From JAAYYM01 sp035271065 (lineage in GTDB: Bacteria > Bacillota > Clostridia > Lachnospirales > Lachnospiraceae): a DNA stretch of 34,840 nucleotides. The DNA lies in contig DATESB010000236.1 of NCBI GenBank assembly GCA_035271065.1, forward strand, positions 1-34,840, read 5' to 3'. The position numbers and the translations under genes were made by a program. Below the pieces are notes generated by a model. It was not told the DNA's origin. It did not search any database and saw nothing but the letters and a program-made list of their open reading frames with translations. Below are positions 15,901-23,645 of the stretch, piece after piece. Position 1 is the first letter of the stretch. Each line of letters starts with the position of its first letter.

Positions 15901-17406
15901 ATGAAGCAGAAAATATTGAATATTGCATATTGCGTCATTTTTATGGCGATTATTATCGTTCCTGCTCTATTGACGAATACCAAGAAGGCACAGGTGTCAG
16001 CAATTGATAATAAGACATTGACCGAATGGCCGCATTTTACATGGAAACTGGAAAATAGGGATTTGGTAGAAGACTATGTGGATGACCGTATCGGTTTACG
16101 AGAGCCGGCAATTAATTCTTATATTGCACTGAATGACCGACTATTTGATGTTATGGTGCACCCGCTTTTTATGTATGGACAAGAGGGACATATCTTTTAT
16201 AAAGATGCGGACTATATTGCGGCATACCAGCATTTGAATACTGACACAAAAATGTTGGATGATTTTGTGACATTTTTGGAGCAGACACAGGATTATCTCA
16301 GCAAAAAGGATATCGAATTCCTTTATTTTGTATGTCCGGACAAGAAAACTATTTATAGTGAATACTTTCCGAAGAGCATCCATGTCAACGAAGCAAATGT
16401 AAGCGTTACGGATTATCTGGATGAGAAGTTATCTGCTACCGATGTAGATTACATCATACCAATTGATGAATTACTGCAGGCAAAGAATGATAAAGTGATT
16501 TATAACAAAAAGTACGATGCAACGCATTGGAATGAATTTGGCGCAATGACAGCACATAAGTTGATTGATGCAAAAGCACAGGAGTGGTTTGATGATGTGC
16601 GCCCTCTGACTGAAGACGACTTTAATCTTGAATTTGTCAAAGTTGACTCGTTGGATATTGCAAAATTTCCGATTGAAGAAGAAGTGCCGATTTACAGTCT
16701 GAAGAATGATACGAGTGCGGATGCAACAGATTATCTGCTCAATTCCCTTCAGGGTTCAACTACAACATTTTTCTACCATTATATTAATGAAGAAGCGCAA
16801 AGTGATGAGATATTACTTGTGTTTGTGGACAGTTATTTTGGAAGTTATGAGAAGTATTATAACAATCGATATAAAGAGGTCTATTTTGTACACAGACAGA
16901 ATTATGATTATTTGCAGTACTATGTAAATCTGTTTTTCCCGAATGCGGTTATTTTTGAAACGGCAGAGAGAAGTGTTTCAAGCGAAATGCCTCTGTTAGC
17001 CGATTTCTCCAACTATTACTATGAAGAACCTTATGCAGACGAACCAAGAAATGAAGCGGCAAATGGCCCTAAGTACCATATTACATCAACAATCGGAGCT
17101 AATCTGACGGATGGACAGTTACGTTTAAAGCATGAGGGTACAACTAATATTATACGCATTGACGGTGTGCTGAGTTCTGATTACCCTGCAACAAAATATC
17201 GGGTTTATGCGCGTGTGGGTGAAGTGACGCTGGAAACAGACTTTTGTCAGTTGGAACGAGCTAGTAAAGCAGCGGGTGAACAGTATTTTTCACTCAGTAT
17301 ACAGAGAAGATATATGGCAGAAGGCCAGATAGAACTATTTGCAATTAATGAAGAAACAAATGAAATATGTCAGATGGATACGTTAGAGGTAGTTTATGAA
17401 GAGTAA
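15901..17406 (+). CDS. AlgX/DHHW-like SGNH polysaccharide acetyltransferase
   Basis: A 501-residue exported protein. The N-terminal hydrophobic segment (about 5-23) is a signal anchor. The SGNH-like AlgJ/AlgX/DHHW domain follows, with the early motif DKTLTEWPHF-like NKTLTEWPHF (about 37-46), VDDRIGLREPAINSY (about 60-74), YFVCPDKKTIYSEYFP (about 142-157), the Asp/His motif YDATHWNEFGAM (about 205-216), and the candidate nucleophile Ser in FVDSYFGSY (about 308-316). The C-terminal 120 or so residues form a beta-rich domain that may bind polysaccharide. It is the expected partner of the MBOAT immediately upstream (36-base gap). Its end overlaps the uvrA start by 11 bases. Acyl group and polymer are unknown. 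Confidence 0.86.
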   Translation: MKQKILNIAYCVIFMAIIIVPALLTNTKKAQVSAIDNKTLTEWPHFTWKLENRDLVEDYVDDRIGLREPAINSYIALNDRLFDVMVHPLFMYGQEGHIFYKDADYIAAYQHLNTDTKMLDDFVTFLEQTQDYLSKKDIEFLYFVCPDKKTIYSEYFPKSIHVNEANVSVTDYLDEKLSATDVDYIIPIDELLQAKNDKVIYNKKYDATHWNEFGAMTAHKLIDAKAQEWFDDVRPLTEDDFNLEFVKVDSLDIAKFPIEEEVPIYSLKNDTSADATDYLLNSLQGSTTTFFYHYINEEAQSDEILLVFVDSYFGSYEKYYNNRYKEVYFVHRQNYDYLQYYVNLFFPNAVIFETAERSVSSEMPLLADFSNYYYEEPYADEPRNEAANGPKYHITSTIGANLTDGQLRLKHEGTTNIIRIDGVLSSDYPATKYRVYARVGEVTLETDFCQLERASKAAGEQYFSLSIQRRYMAEGQIELFAINEETNEICQMDTLEVVYEE

Positions 17407-20251
17407 TGAGAGGTCAGAAGCAGAGAAAAAGCATTATATTCGCATTCGCGGAGCGTGCGAGCATAATTTAAAGAATGTTACAATTGATATTCCGAGAAAT
17501 GAACTTGTTGTTTTGACAGGACTTTCAGGTTCCGGTAAGTCTTCCTTAGCATTTGATACGATTTATGCCGAAGGACAGAGACGTTATATGGAATCGCTGT
17601 CTTCTTATGCAAGGCAGTTTTTGGGACAGATGGAAAAACCGGATGTAGAGAGCATTGAAGGACTTCCGCCTGCAATTTCGATTGACCAGAAATCTACCAA
17701 TCGCAATCCTCGTTCTACAGTGGGAACTGTAACAGAGATATATGATTACTTTAGGTTGCTGTATGCGCGTATTGGCATTCCGCATTGTCCGGTATGTGGT
17801 AAGGAAATTATCAAACAGACAGTTGACCAAATGGTAGATGAAATCATGCGCCTGCCGGAGGGAACCAAAATACAGTTGCTTGCACCGGTGGTTCGCGGAC
17901 GAAAAGGTGAGCATGCAAAGGTGCTGGAACGTGCAAAACGAAGTGGATATGTGCGCGCTCGTATCGACGGCAACCTTTATGAACTGACAGAAGAAATTAA
18001 TCTTGATAAGAATATCAAGCATAATATTGAAATTATAGTCGACAGACTTGTAGTAAAGGATACTATTGCAAAGAGATTGACTGACTCGATAGAAACCGTA
18101 CTGGAATTGGCAGGAGGATTGCTTTTGGTGGATGTGATTGACCAAGAGCCAATGAACTTCAGTCAGAGCTTTTCATGTCCGGATTGTAATATCAGTATTG
18201 ATGAAATTGAACCGAGAAGCTTTTCATTTAACAATCCGTTCGGAGCCTGCCCGGTTTGTTTTGGATTGGGCTATAAAATGGAATTTGATGCGGAATTGAT
18301 GATACCGGATGAGTCTGTCAGCATTATGGATGGTGCTATTACTGTTATGGGATGGCAGTCCTGCGTTGATACAAGCAGTTATACGTATGCAATTTTGCTT
18401 GCATTGTCAAAGAAGTACGGGTTCAGTTTGAATACACCTTATCGGGATTTGCCTGAGAATGTCCGTCATATGCTCATACACGGAACAAATGGCGAAGAAG
18501 TGAAAGTACATTACAAAGGAATGCGCGGTGAAGGAATTTACGATGTAGCGTTTGAGGGATTAATCCGCAATGTGGAACGCAGATACAGAGAGACGGCATC
18601 TGATGCCACCAAGCAGGAATACGAGACCTTTATGCGCATCACGCCATGTAAAGAATGCGATGGCATGCGTTTGAAAAAGACCTCATTAGCAGTAACAATC
18701 TGTGATAAAAATATCTTTGAGATTACTTCCATGTCTATCAGAAACCTGGTGGGATTTATGGATCGATTGGAATTGACAGAGCAGCAAAAACTGATTGGTT
18801 ATCAGATATTGAAGGAAATCAAGTCAAGAATTCGATTCCTGATGGATGTCGGTTTGGACTATCTGACATTGGCACGTGCAACAAGCAGCCTGTCAGGCGG
18901 AGAAGCACAGCGTATCCGATTGGCAACGCAGATTGGTTCAGGGCTTATCGGTGTGGCATATATCTTGGATGAGCCAAGTATCGGACTGCATCAGAGGGAT
19001 AATGATAAATTATTAAAAACATTAAGAAACTTAAGAGATTTGGGAAATACATTGCTTGTTGTGGAACATGATGAGGATACCATGTTAGCGGCAGATTATA
19101 TCGTAGATATCGGTCCGGGTGCCGGTGAACACGGTGGAGAAGTCATTGCACAGGGAACTGCACAGGAAATTATGGACACACCGGGTTCTATTACAGGGCA
19201 GTACTTAAGCGGGAAAATCAAGATACCGGTACCAACAAAACGAAAGAAGCCTACAGGATATTTGAAAATCAAGGGGGCTTCAGAGAATAATCTGAAAAAC
19301 ATTGATGTAAAGATACCGCTTGGGGTTATGACATGCGTGACAGGAGTGTCGGGTTCAGGCAAAAGTTCACTGATCAATGAAATTCTCTATAAGAAATTGG
19401 CGAAACAGTTAAATCGTGCCCGAACAATAGCAGGTAAGCATACAGAAATCGTAGGAATAGAGCAGTTGGATAAGGTGATTAATATTGACCAGTCTCCGAT
19501 TGGAAGAACTCCACGTTCTAATCCTGCCACCTATACAGGTGTGTTTGATCAAATTCGTGATTTGTTTGCGGCAACTGCTGATGCAAAAGCAAGAGGCTAT
19601 AAAAAAGGCCGTTTTAGTTTTAATGTAAAGGGCGGACGCTGTGAAGCATGTACGGGTGACGGAATTCTGAAGATAGAGATGCACTTTTTACCGGATGTGT
19701 ATGTGCCGTGTGAAGTCTGTGGTGGTAAGAGATACAATAGAGAGACTCTGGATGTGAAATATAAAGGCAAGAGTATCTATGACGTACTGGATATGACAGT
19801 GGAGGAAGCGGTACCGTTCTTTGAAAACGTACCGTCGATTAAACGTAAGATAGAAACCCTGCATAATGTCGGACTTTCTTATATTAAACTTGGACAACCG
19901 TCCACGACGCTTTCAGGTGGTGAAGCACAACGTATTAAATTAGCCACGGAACTCAGCAAACGAAGTACCGGTAAGACCATCTATATCTTGGATGAGCCTA
20001 CAACAGGATTACATTTTGCAGATGTTCATAAGTTGATAGAAATCCTTCAGGAGTTGTCAAAAGGCGGTAATACGGTCGTGGTTATCGAACACAATCTGGA
20101 CGTTATCAAAACAGCAGATTATATTATTGACCTTGGACCGGAAGGCGGAGATGGCGGCGGAACGGTCATTGCAGAAGGAACACCTGAGAAAGTTGCAGAG
20201 AACAAAAATTCATATACCGGACTATACATCAAGAAAATGCTTGAAAGATAA
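17396..20251 (+). CDS. uvrA: Excinuclease ABC subunit A
   Basis: A 951-residue UvrA, the damage-sensing ABC ATPase of nucleotide excision repair. Two ABC modules are visible: Walker A GLSGSGKSSLAF (about 42-53) and GVSGSGKSSL (about 648-657), signatures LSGGEAQRIRLATQ (about 500-513) and LSGGEAQRIKLATE (about 840-853). Zinc modules are CPVCGKEI (about 132), the pair around CPDC and CPVCFGLG (about 262-290), and CEACTGDG with CEVCGGKRYN (about 750-783). Length is normal. The ATG at 17396 lies inside the end of the SGNH gene, with GAGG upstream, so its translation is likely coupled to that gene. Confidence 0.97.
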   Translation: MKSNERSEAEKKHYIRIRGACEHNLKNVTIDIPRNELVVLTGLSGSGKSSLAFDTIYAEGQRRYMESLSSYARQFLGQMEKPDVESIEGLPPAISIDQKSTNRNPRSTVGTVTEIYDYFRLLYARIGIPHCPVCGKEIIKQTVDQMVDEIMRLPEGTKIQLLAPVVRGRKGEHAKVLERAKRSGYVRARIDGNLYELTEEINLDKNIKHNIEIIVDRLVVKDTIAKRLTDSIETVLELAGGLLLVDVIDQEPMNFSQSFSCPDCNISIDEIEPRSFSFNNPFGACPVCFGLGYKMEFDAELMIPDESVSIMDGAITVMGWQSCVDTSSYTYAILLALSKKYGFSLNTPYRDLPENVRHMLIHGTNGEEVKVHYKGMRGEGIYDVAFEGLIRNVERRYRETASDATKQEYETFMRITPCKECDGMRLKKTSLAVTICDKNIFEITSMSIRNLVGFMDRLELTEQQKLIGYQILKEIKSRIRFLMDVGLDYLTLARATSSLSGGEAQRIRLATQIGSGLIGVAYILDEPSIGLHQRDNDKLLKTLRNLRDLGNTLLVVEHDEDTMLAADYIVDIGPGAGEHGGEVIAQGTAQEIMDTPGSITGQYLSGKIKIPVPTKRKKPTGYLKIKGASENNLKNIDVKIPLGVMTCVTGVSGSGKSSLINEILYKKLAKQLNRARTIAGKHTEIVGIEQLDKVINIDQSPIGRTPRSNPATYTGVFDQIRDLFAATADAKARGYKKGRFSFNVKGGRCEACTGDGILKIEMHFLPDVYVPCEVCGGKRYNRETLDVKYKGKSIYDVLDMTVEEAVPFFENVPSIKRKIETLHNVGLSYIKLGQPSTTLSGGEAQRIKLATELSKRSTGKTIYILDEPTTGLHFADVHKLIEILQELSKGGNTVVVIEHNLDVIKTADYIIDLGPEGGDGGGTVIAEGTPEKVAENKNSYTGLYIKKMLER

Positions 20252-20264
20252 TTGAAAAAAGCTA

Positions 20265-20292
20265 TAATTTTTTATTTGGTAGTTGCCGATAT
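20265..20292 (+). promoter_or_regulatory. Probable sigma-28 promoter upstream of mbl-flagellar rod genes
   Basis: GCCGATAT at 20285-20292 matches the Bacillus SigD -10 consensus exactly. TAAT at 20265-20268, 16 bases upstream, matches three of four -35 positions. The setting (a flagellar rod operon downstream) favours a real site, but the -35 is imperfect. Confidence 0.6.
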
Positions 20293-20361
20293 AACAGATA
20301 GGACATGGAATACCACTTTCGGTTAAATAATGAATTCTTTCTAAAAAAAGACAAAAATTCA

Positions 20362-20389
20362 TTGAAAATCCACTGTTATAGGTTATAAT
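20362..20389 (+). promoter_or_regulatory. Sigma-A promoter for mbl
   Basis: TTGAAA (20362-20367), 16-base spacer, perfect TATAAT (20384-20389). Predicted start near 20396, giving a leader of about 73 bases to the mbl ATG. Together with the upstream sigma-28-like site this suggests dual control: constitutive expression for cell shape and flagellar control for rod genes. Confidence 0.8.
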
Positions 20390-20468
20390 GGAATATGTAT
20401 GTTTAATGAAGATACATTTGGAGAAAATGAAGATATAACCGTAGGCAATCGAAAGGGGATTTCACGTT

Positions 20469-21467
20469 ATGGTTTATACAGATATAGGAATAGATTTGGG
20501 AACGGCCAGCATTTTGGTCTATATCAGAGGGAAAGGGGTTGTACTGAAGGAGCCTTCAGTAGTAGCCTTTGACAGAGATACCAATAAAATCAAAGCAATC
20601 GGTGAAGATGCAAGACTGATGCTTGGAAGAACGCCCGGCAATATTGTAGCAGTCAGACCGCTGCGTCAGGGTGTTATTTCAGACTATACCGTTACAGAGA
20701 AGATGCTCAAATACTTCATTCAGAAGGCAATGGGCAAGAAGACATTCCGAAAGCCTCGTATCAGCGTCTGTGTACCGAGTGGTGTTACAGAAGTTGAGAA
20801 GAAGGCGGTTGAGGATGCAACCTATCAGGCAGGTGCCAGAGAAGTATCCATTATAGAAGAGCCGATCGCAGCAGCAATCGGTGCCGGAATTGATATCAGC
20901 AAACCGTGTGGAAACATGATTGTAGATATCGGTGGCGGAACAACAGATATCGCTGTCATTTCACTGGGCGGTACAGTTGTCAGTACATCCATTAAGATAG
21001 CGGGCGACGACTTTGATGAAGCCATTGTACGTTATATGCGTAAGAAACATAACCTCTTAATCGGTGAAAGAACCGCGGAGGATTTAAAGATTAAGATTGG
21101 AACTGCATTCAAGAGACCTGAAGTGGATTATTTGGATGTCAGAGGGCGTAATCTTGTTACCGGACTTCCGAGAACGGTTAAGGTATCTTCGGAAGAAACA
21201 GAAGAAGCACTTAAGGAAACAACTTCTCAAATTGTGGAAGCAATCCACAGCGTATTGGAGAAAACACCGCCGGAACTGGCAGCTGATATTGCCGACAGAG
21301 GTATTGTATTAACCGGTGGCGGAAGCCTTTTGAGAGGCTTGGAAGACTTAATTGCATATAAGACGGGTATTAACACAATGACAGCAGAGGATCCCATGAC
21401 AGCCGTGGCTATCGGAACCGGTAAGTATGTGGAGTTCTTAGCGGGATATAAGGATGATGTTGGTTAA
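20469..21467 (+). CDS. mbl: MreB/Mbl rod-shape actin homologue
   Basis: A 332-residue bacterial actin. Phosphate-1 is IGIDLGTASILVYIRG (about 6-21). Later motifs are RPLRQGVISDYTVTEKML (about 64-81), the phosphate-2 segment MIVDIGGGTTDIAVISLGG (about 155-173), EEPIAAAIGAGIDI (about 133-146) and the adenosine-binding GIVLTGGGSLLRGLE (about 278-292). MreB/Mbl filaments guide sidewall synthesis. Genes of this subgroup commonly sit directly before flagellar rod genes (mbl-flhO-flhP in Bacillus), which is why I prefer Mbl over MreB; no mreC or mreD is present. RBS AAAGGGG upstream. Two candidate promoters precede it. Confidence 0.92.
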   Translation: MVYTDIGIDLGTASILVYIRGKGVVLKEPSVVAFDRDTNKIKAIGEDARLMLGRTPGNIVAVRPLRQGVISDYTVTEKMLKYFIQKAMGKKTFRKPRISVCVPSGVTEVEKKAVEDATYQAGAREVSIIEEPIAAAIGAGIDISKPCGNMIVDIGGGTTDIAVISLGGTVVSTSIKIAGDDFDEAIVRYMRKKHNLLIGERTAEDLKIKIGTAFKRPEVDYLDVRGRNLVTGLPRTVKVSSEETEEALKETTSQIVEAIHSVLEKTPPELAADIADRGIVLTGGGSLLRGLEDLIAYKTGINTMTAEDPMTAVAIGTGKYVEFLAGYKDDVG

Positions 21468-21541
21468 GTAACATCTCACCCATGCACGGAAGCAGATACA
21501 ATCCCAAGGACGGAGAACCAGATATAAGGAGTGGCATTGAT

Positions 21542-22315
21542 ATGGTAAAAGGATTGTATACGGCTTATACCGGTATGGTAAACGAACAGAACAGGATGGA
21601 TATCCTGACCAATAATCTTGCAAATTCATCAACTACAGGTTACAAAAAAGAGGGAGCAACATCGGAAGCTTTTTCCGATGTGCTCGCCTATAAAATCAAA
21701 GACACTTCTGAAGCAAACATTCCCAAAGCACTCGGATATATGAATATGGGTGTGAAAATCGGTGAGAACTATACCGATTATTCACAGGGCGCTTTTCGCG
21801 CTACTGACAATACATTCGACCTGGCACTTGCCGGAGCCGGTTTCTTTAACGTGGAATTTACAAGCAAGGCCGGAGAGACATCAACGATGTATTCCAGAGA
21901 TGGCTCATTTACATTGAATGAAGCGGGCGCTCTTGTCAATAAAAACGGGGATTATCTGTTAGACATTAACGGCAATCACATCACACTGAATCCGTTACAG
22001 GATGCGGTGATTGAGCGAAATGGCGGAATTTATCAGAACAATGTATTGGTTGCACAGATACAGGTATCTGATTTTGAAGATTATAACTACTTGGAGAAAT
22101 ACGGAGAGAATTATTACCAGCCGGTTGAGGGCGCGACGGAAATTGCAGCAGATACAACTGTGCGCTCCGGATATTTGGAAGCCTCCAATGTGCAGGTAGT
22201 GCAGGAGATGGTTGAGATGATTAATGTGACCAGAGCCTATGAGACCAATCAGAAAATAATTCAGTCAATGGATTCGACATTAGATGTAGCAGTTAATCAG
22301 GTAGGTAGACTGTAA
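21542..22315 (+). CDS. Flagellar hook-basal body rod protein (FlgF/FlhO-like)
   Basis: A 257-residue rod/hook-family protein. The N-terminal signature VKGLYTAYTGMVNEQNRMDI then LTNNLANSSTTGYKK (about 22-36) is the flagellar rod motif, and the C-terminal helix contains NVQVVQEMVEMINVTRAYET (about 215-234) and NQKIIQSMDSTLD. Start is the ATG at 21542 with TAAGGAG ten bases upstream; the frame is open 20 codons further, but those lack the motif. It is exported by the flagellar type III apparatus and forms part of the rod. It lies 74 bases after mbl and 20 bases before a paralogue, in the FlhO position of Bacillus. Confidence 0.92.
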   Translation: MVKGLYTAYTGMVNEQNRMDILTNNLANSSTTGYKKEGATSEAFSDVLAYKIKDTSEANIPKALGYMNMGVKIGENYTDYSQGAFRATDNTFDLALAGAGFFNVEFTSKAGETSTMYSRDGSFTLNEAGALVNKNGDYLLDINGNHITLNPLQDAVIERNGGIYQNNVLVAQIQVSDFEDYNYLEKYGENYYQPVEGATEIAADTTVRSGYLEASNVQVVQEMVEMINVTRAYETNQKIIQSMDSTLDVAVNQVGRL

Positions 22316-22335
22316 TTGATAAGGAGTGAAAGCAT

Positions 22336-23157
22336 ATGGTAAGAGCATTATGGTCAGCAGCAACAGGAATGATAGCACAACAGAATAATGTAGATACAAT
22401 TGCCAACAATCTGGCAAATGTTAATACAACAGGATATAAGACGGAGACCAATGAGTTCAAGTCTTTGCTGTATCAAACATTGCAGACAAGGACAACAACT
22501 GCCAACGGAGAGGAAAAACCAATCAGTGCACAGGTGGGACTTGGTGTTCGGAACGCAGCGATTACTTCACAATTTAAACAGGGAAGTCTGATTGCATCGG
22601 AAAGCGACACAGCATTTGCAATTAACGGAAAAGGTTTCTTTGCTGTTCAGGGTGGAGACGGAACAGTTTATTACACGCGAAACGGTAATTTCAACTGGTC
22701 AATCGGTGCAGGCGGTGTTATGACACTGACCAACTCTGACGGAAATCCGGTTAAGAGCAGCACAGGCGCAAATATCACCTTACCTGCAAATTATATTGCA
22801 AGTAAAGTGGAAGTGGATGCAGCAGGCAGAGTAATGTATCCGGATGCAAATAATAATATGCAGCAGGTAGGTGGTTTGCAGATTGGATTATATCAGTTCC
22901 AGAATCCTGCCGGTCTTGAAAAAGTCGGAGACAGTTTGTTTGCAGTTACACCTGCTTCGGGAGCAGCACTGAATGAAGCAACAAATGCGGCGTTAGAGGA
23001 CAGTGAAGTGCGACAGGGCTATTTGGAGAACTCAAATGTACAGGTGGCCGATGAAATGGTTAATCTGATTGTGGCACAGCGTGCTTATGAGATGAATTCA
23101 AAGGCAATACAGGCAGCAGATGAAATGATGAGTCAGGCAAATCAGCTGAGACGATAA
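22336..23157 (+). CDS. Flagellar distal rod protein (FlgG/FlhP-like)
   Basis: A 273-residue paralogue of the preceding protein. It begins VRALWSAATGMIAQQNNVDT followed by IANNLANVNTTGYK (about 22-35), with a middle domain containing GKGFFAVQGGDGTVYYTRNG (about 98-117). It closes with NVQVADEMVNLIVAQRAYEM (about 234-253) and NSKAIQAADEMM, which is the usual FlgG ending and distinguishes it from the FlgF-like neighbour. RBS AAGGAG upstream. It would form the distal rod between basal body and hook. The gene pair with flgJ-like downstream is a compact rod module of four genes with mbl. Confidence 0.93.
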   Translation: MVRALWSAATGMIAQQNNVDTIANNLANVNTTGYKTETNEFKSLLYQTLQTRTTTANGEEKPISAQVGLGVRNAAITSQFKQGSLIASESDTAFAINGKGFFAVQGGDGTVYYTRNGNFNWSIGAGGVMTLTNSDGNPVKSSTGANITLPANYIASKVEVDAAGRVMYPDANNNMQQVGGLQIGLYQFQNPAGLEKVGDSLFAVTPASGAALNEATNAALEDSEVRQGYLENSNVQVADEMVNLIVAQRAYEMNSKAIQAADEMMSQANQLRR

Positions 23158-23172
23158 GCGGAGGTGTAGGCA

Positions 23173-23541
23173 ATGGATATCGGTTCTATCGGTAATACAT
23201 ATTTATCTAATATGCAGTCGACTGCGGAAAAGGCGTCCAATAAGATTGACAGTACCTTGAAATCTGATTTGACAGGCGCATCAGATGCAGAATTAATGGA
23301 AGTTTGTAAAGAGTTTGAGGCTTACTTTATAGAGCAGGTGTTCAAGAACATGAAAGCAACCCTTCCGGAATCAGAAGAGGGCAGCGGTGCAACTTCAACG
23401 TTAGTGGATTATTTTGAGGATTCTTTGTATCAGGAATATGCAAAAAGTGCATCGGATCAGAAGAATTATGGAATTGCACAGACACTGTATGAACAGATGA
23501 AGAGAAATTACGGAACTGCGATTGAAGGCACGGATGTCTAG
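23173..23541 (+). CDS. FlgJ-type rod-binding protein (rod cap), without muramidase domain
   Basis: A 122-residue protein matching the rod-binding N-terminal domain of FlgJ. The core ELMEVCKEFEAYFIEQVFKN (about 41-60) carries the conserved EFE-x(4)-Q-x(2)-F-K-x-M pattern, and YFEDSLYQEYAKSASDQKNY (about 80-99) then GIAQTLYEQM completes the family ending. In proteobacterial FlgJ a muramidase follows; here the chain ends after the rod-binding domain, as is usual in Firmicutes, so a separate hydrolase must open the wall. RBS GCGGAGG upstream, 15 bases after the FlgG-like gene. Confidence 0.88.
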   Translation: MDIGSIGNTYLSNMQSTAEKASNKIDSTLKSDLTGASDAELMEVCKEFEAYFIEQVFKNMKATLPESEEGSGATSTLVDYFEDSLYQEYAKSASDQKNYGIAQTLYEQMKRNYGTAIEGTDV

Positions 23542-23569
23542 TAATAGAATTGTATATAAAACATATTTG

Positions 23570-23612
23570 TGGCTGATGTAAAGTGTAGATACATTTTGGA
23601 TCAGCCATTTCT
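23570..23612 (+). terminator. Probable terminator after the flagellar rod operon
   Basis: TGGCTGAT (23570-23577) pairs with ATCAGCCA (23600-23607). The intervening 22 bases can form a second stem from AAAGTG and CATTTT. A short T-rich tail TTTCT follows. The stem is good but the U-run is short, so termination may be partial, with some read-through into recD2. Confidence 0.55.
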
Positions 23613-23645
23613 GATGATAATAAAGGGAAATTGGGGAATGAATCA

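Noticed and set aside
17546..18145. Minus-strand open frame of 199 codons inside uvrA
   Set aside because: It is antisense to a clear uvrA with motif support, has no ribosome-binding site or family motif, and reads as a mirror of biased codons.
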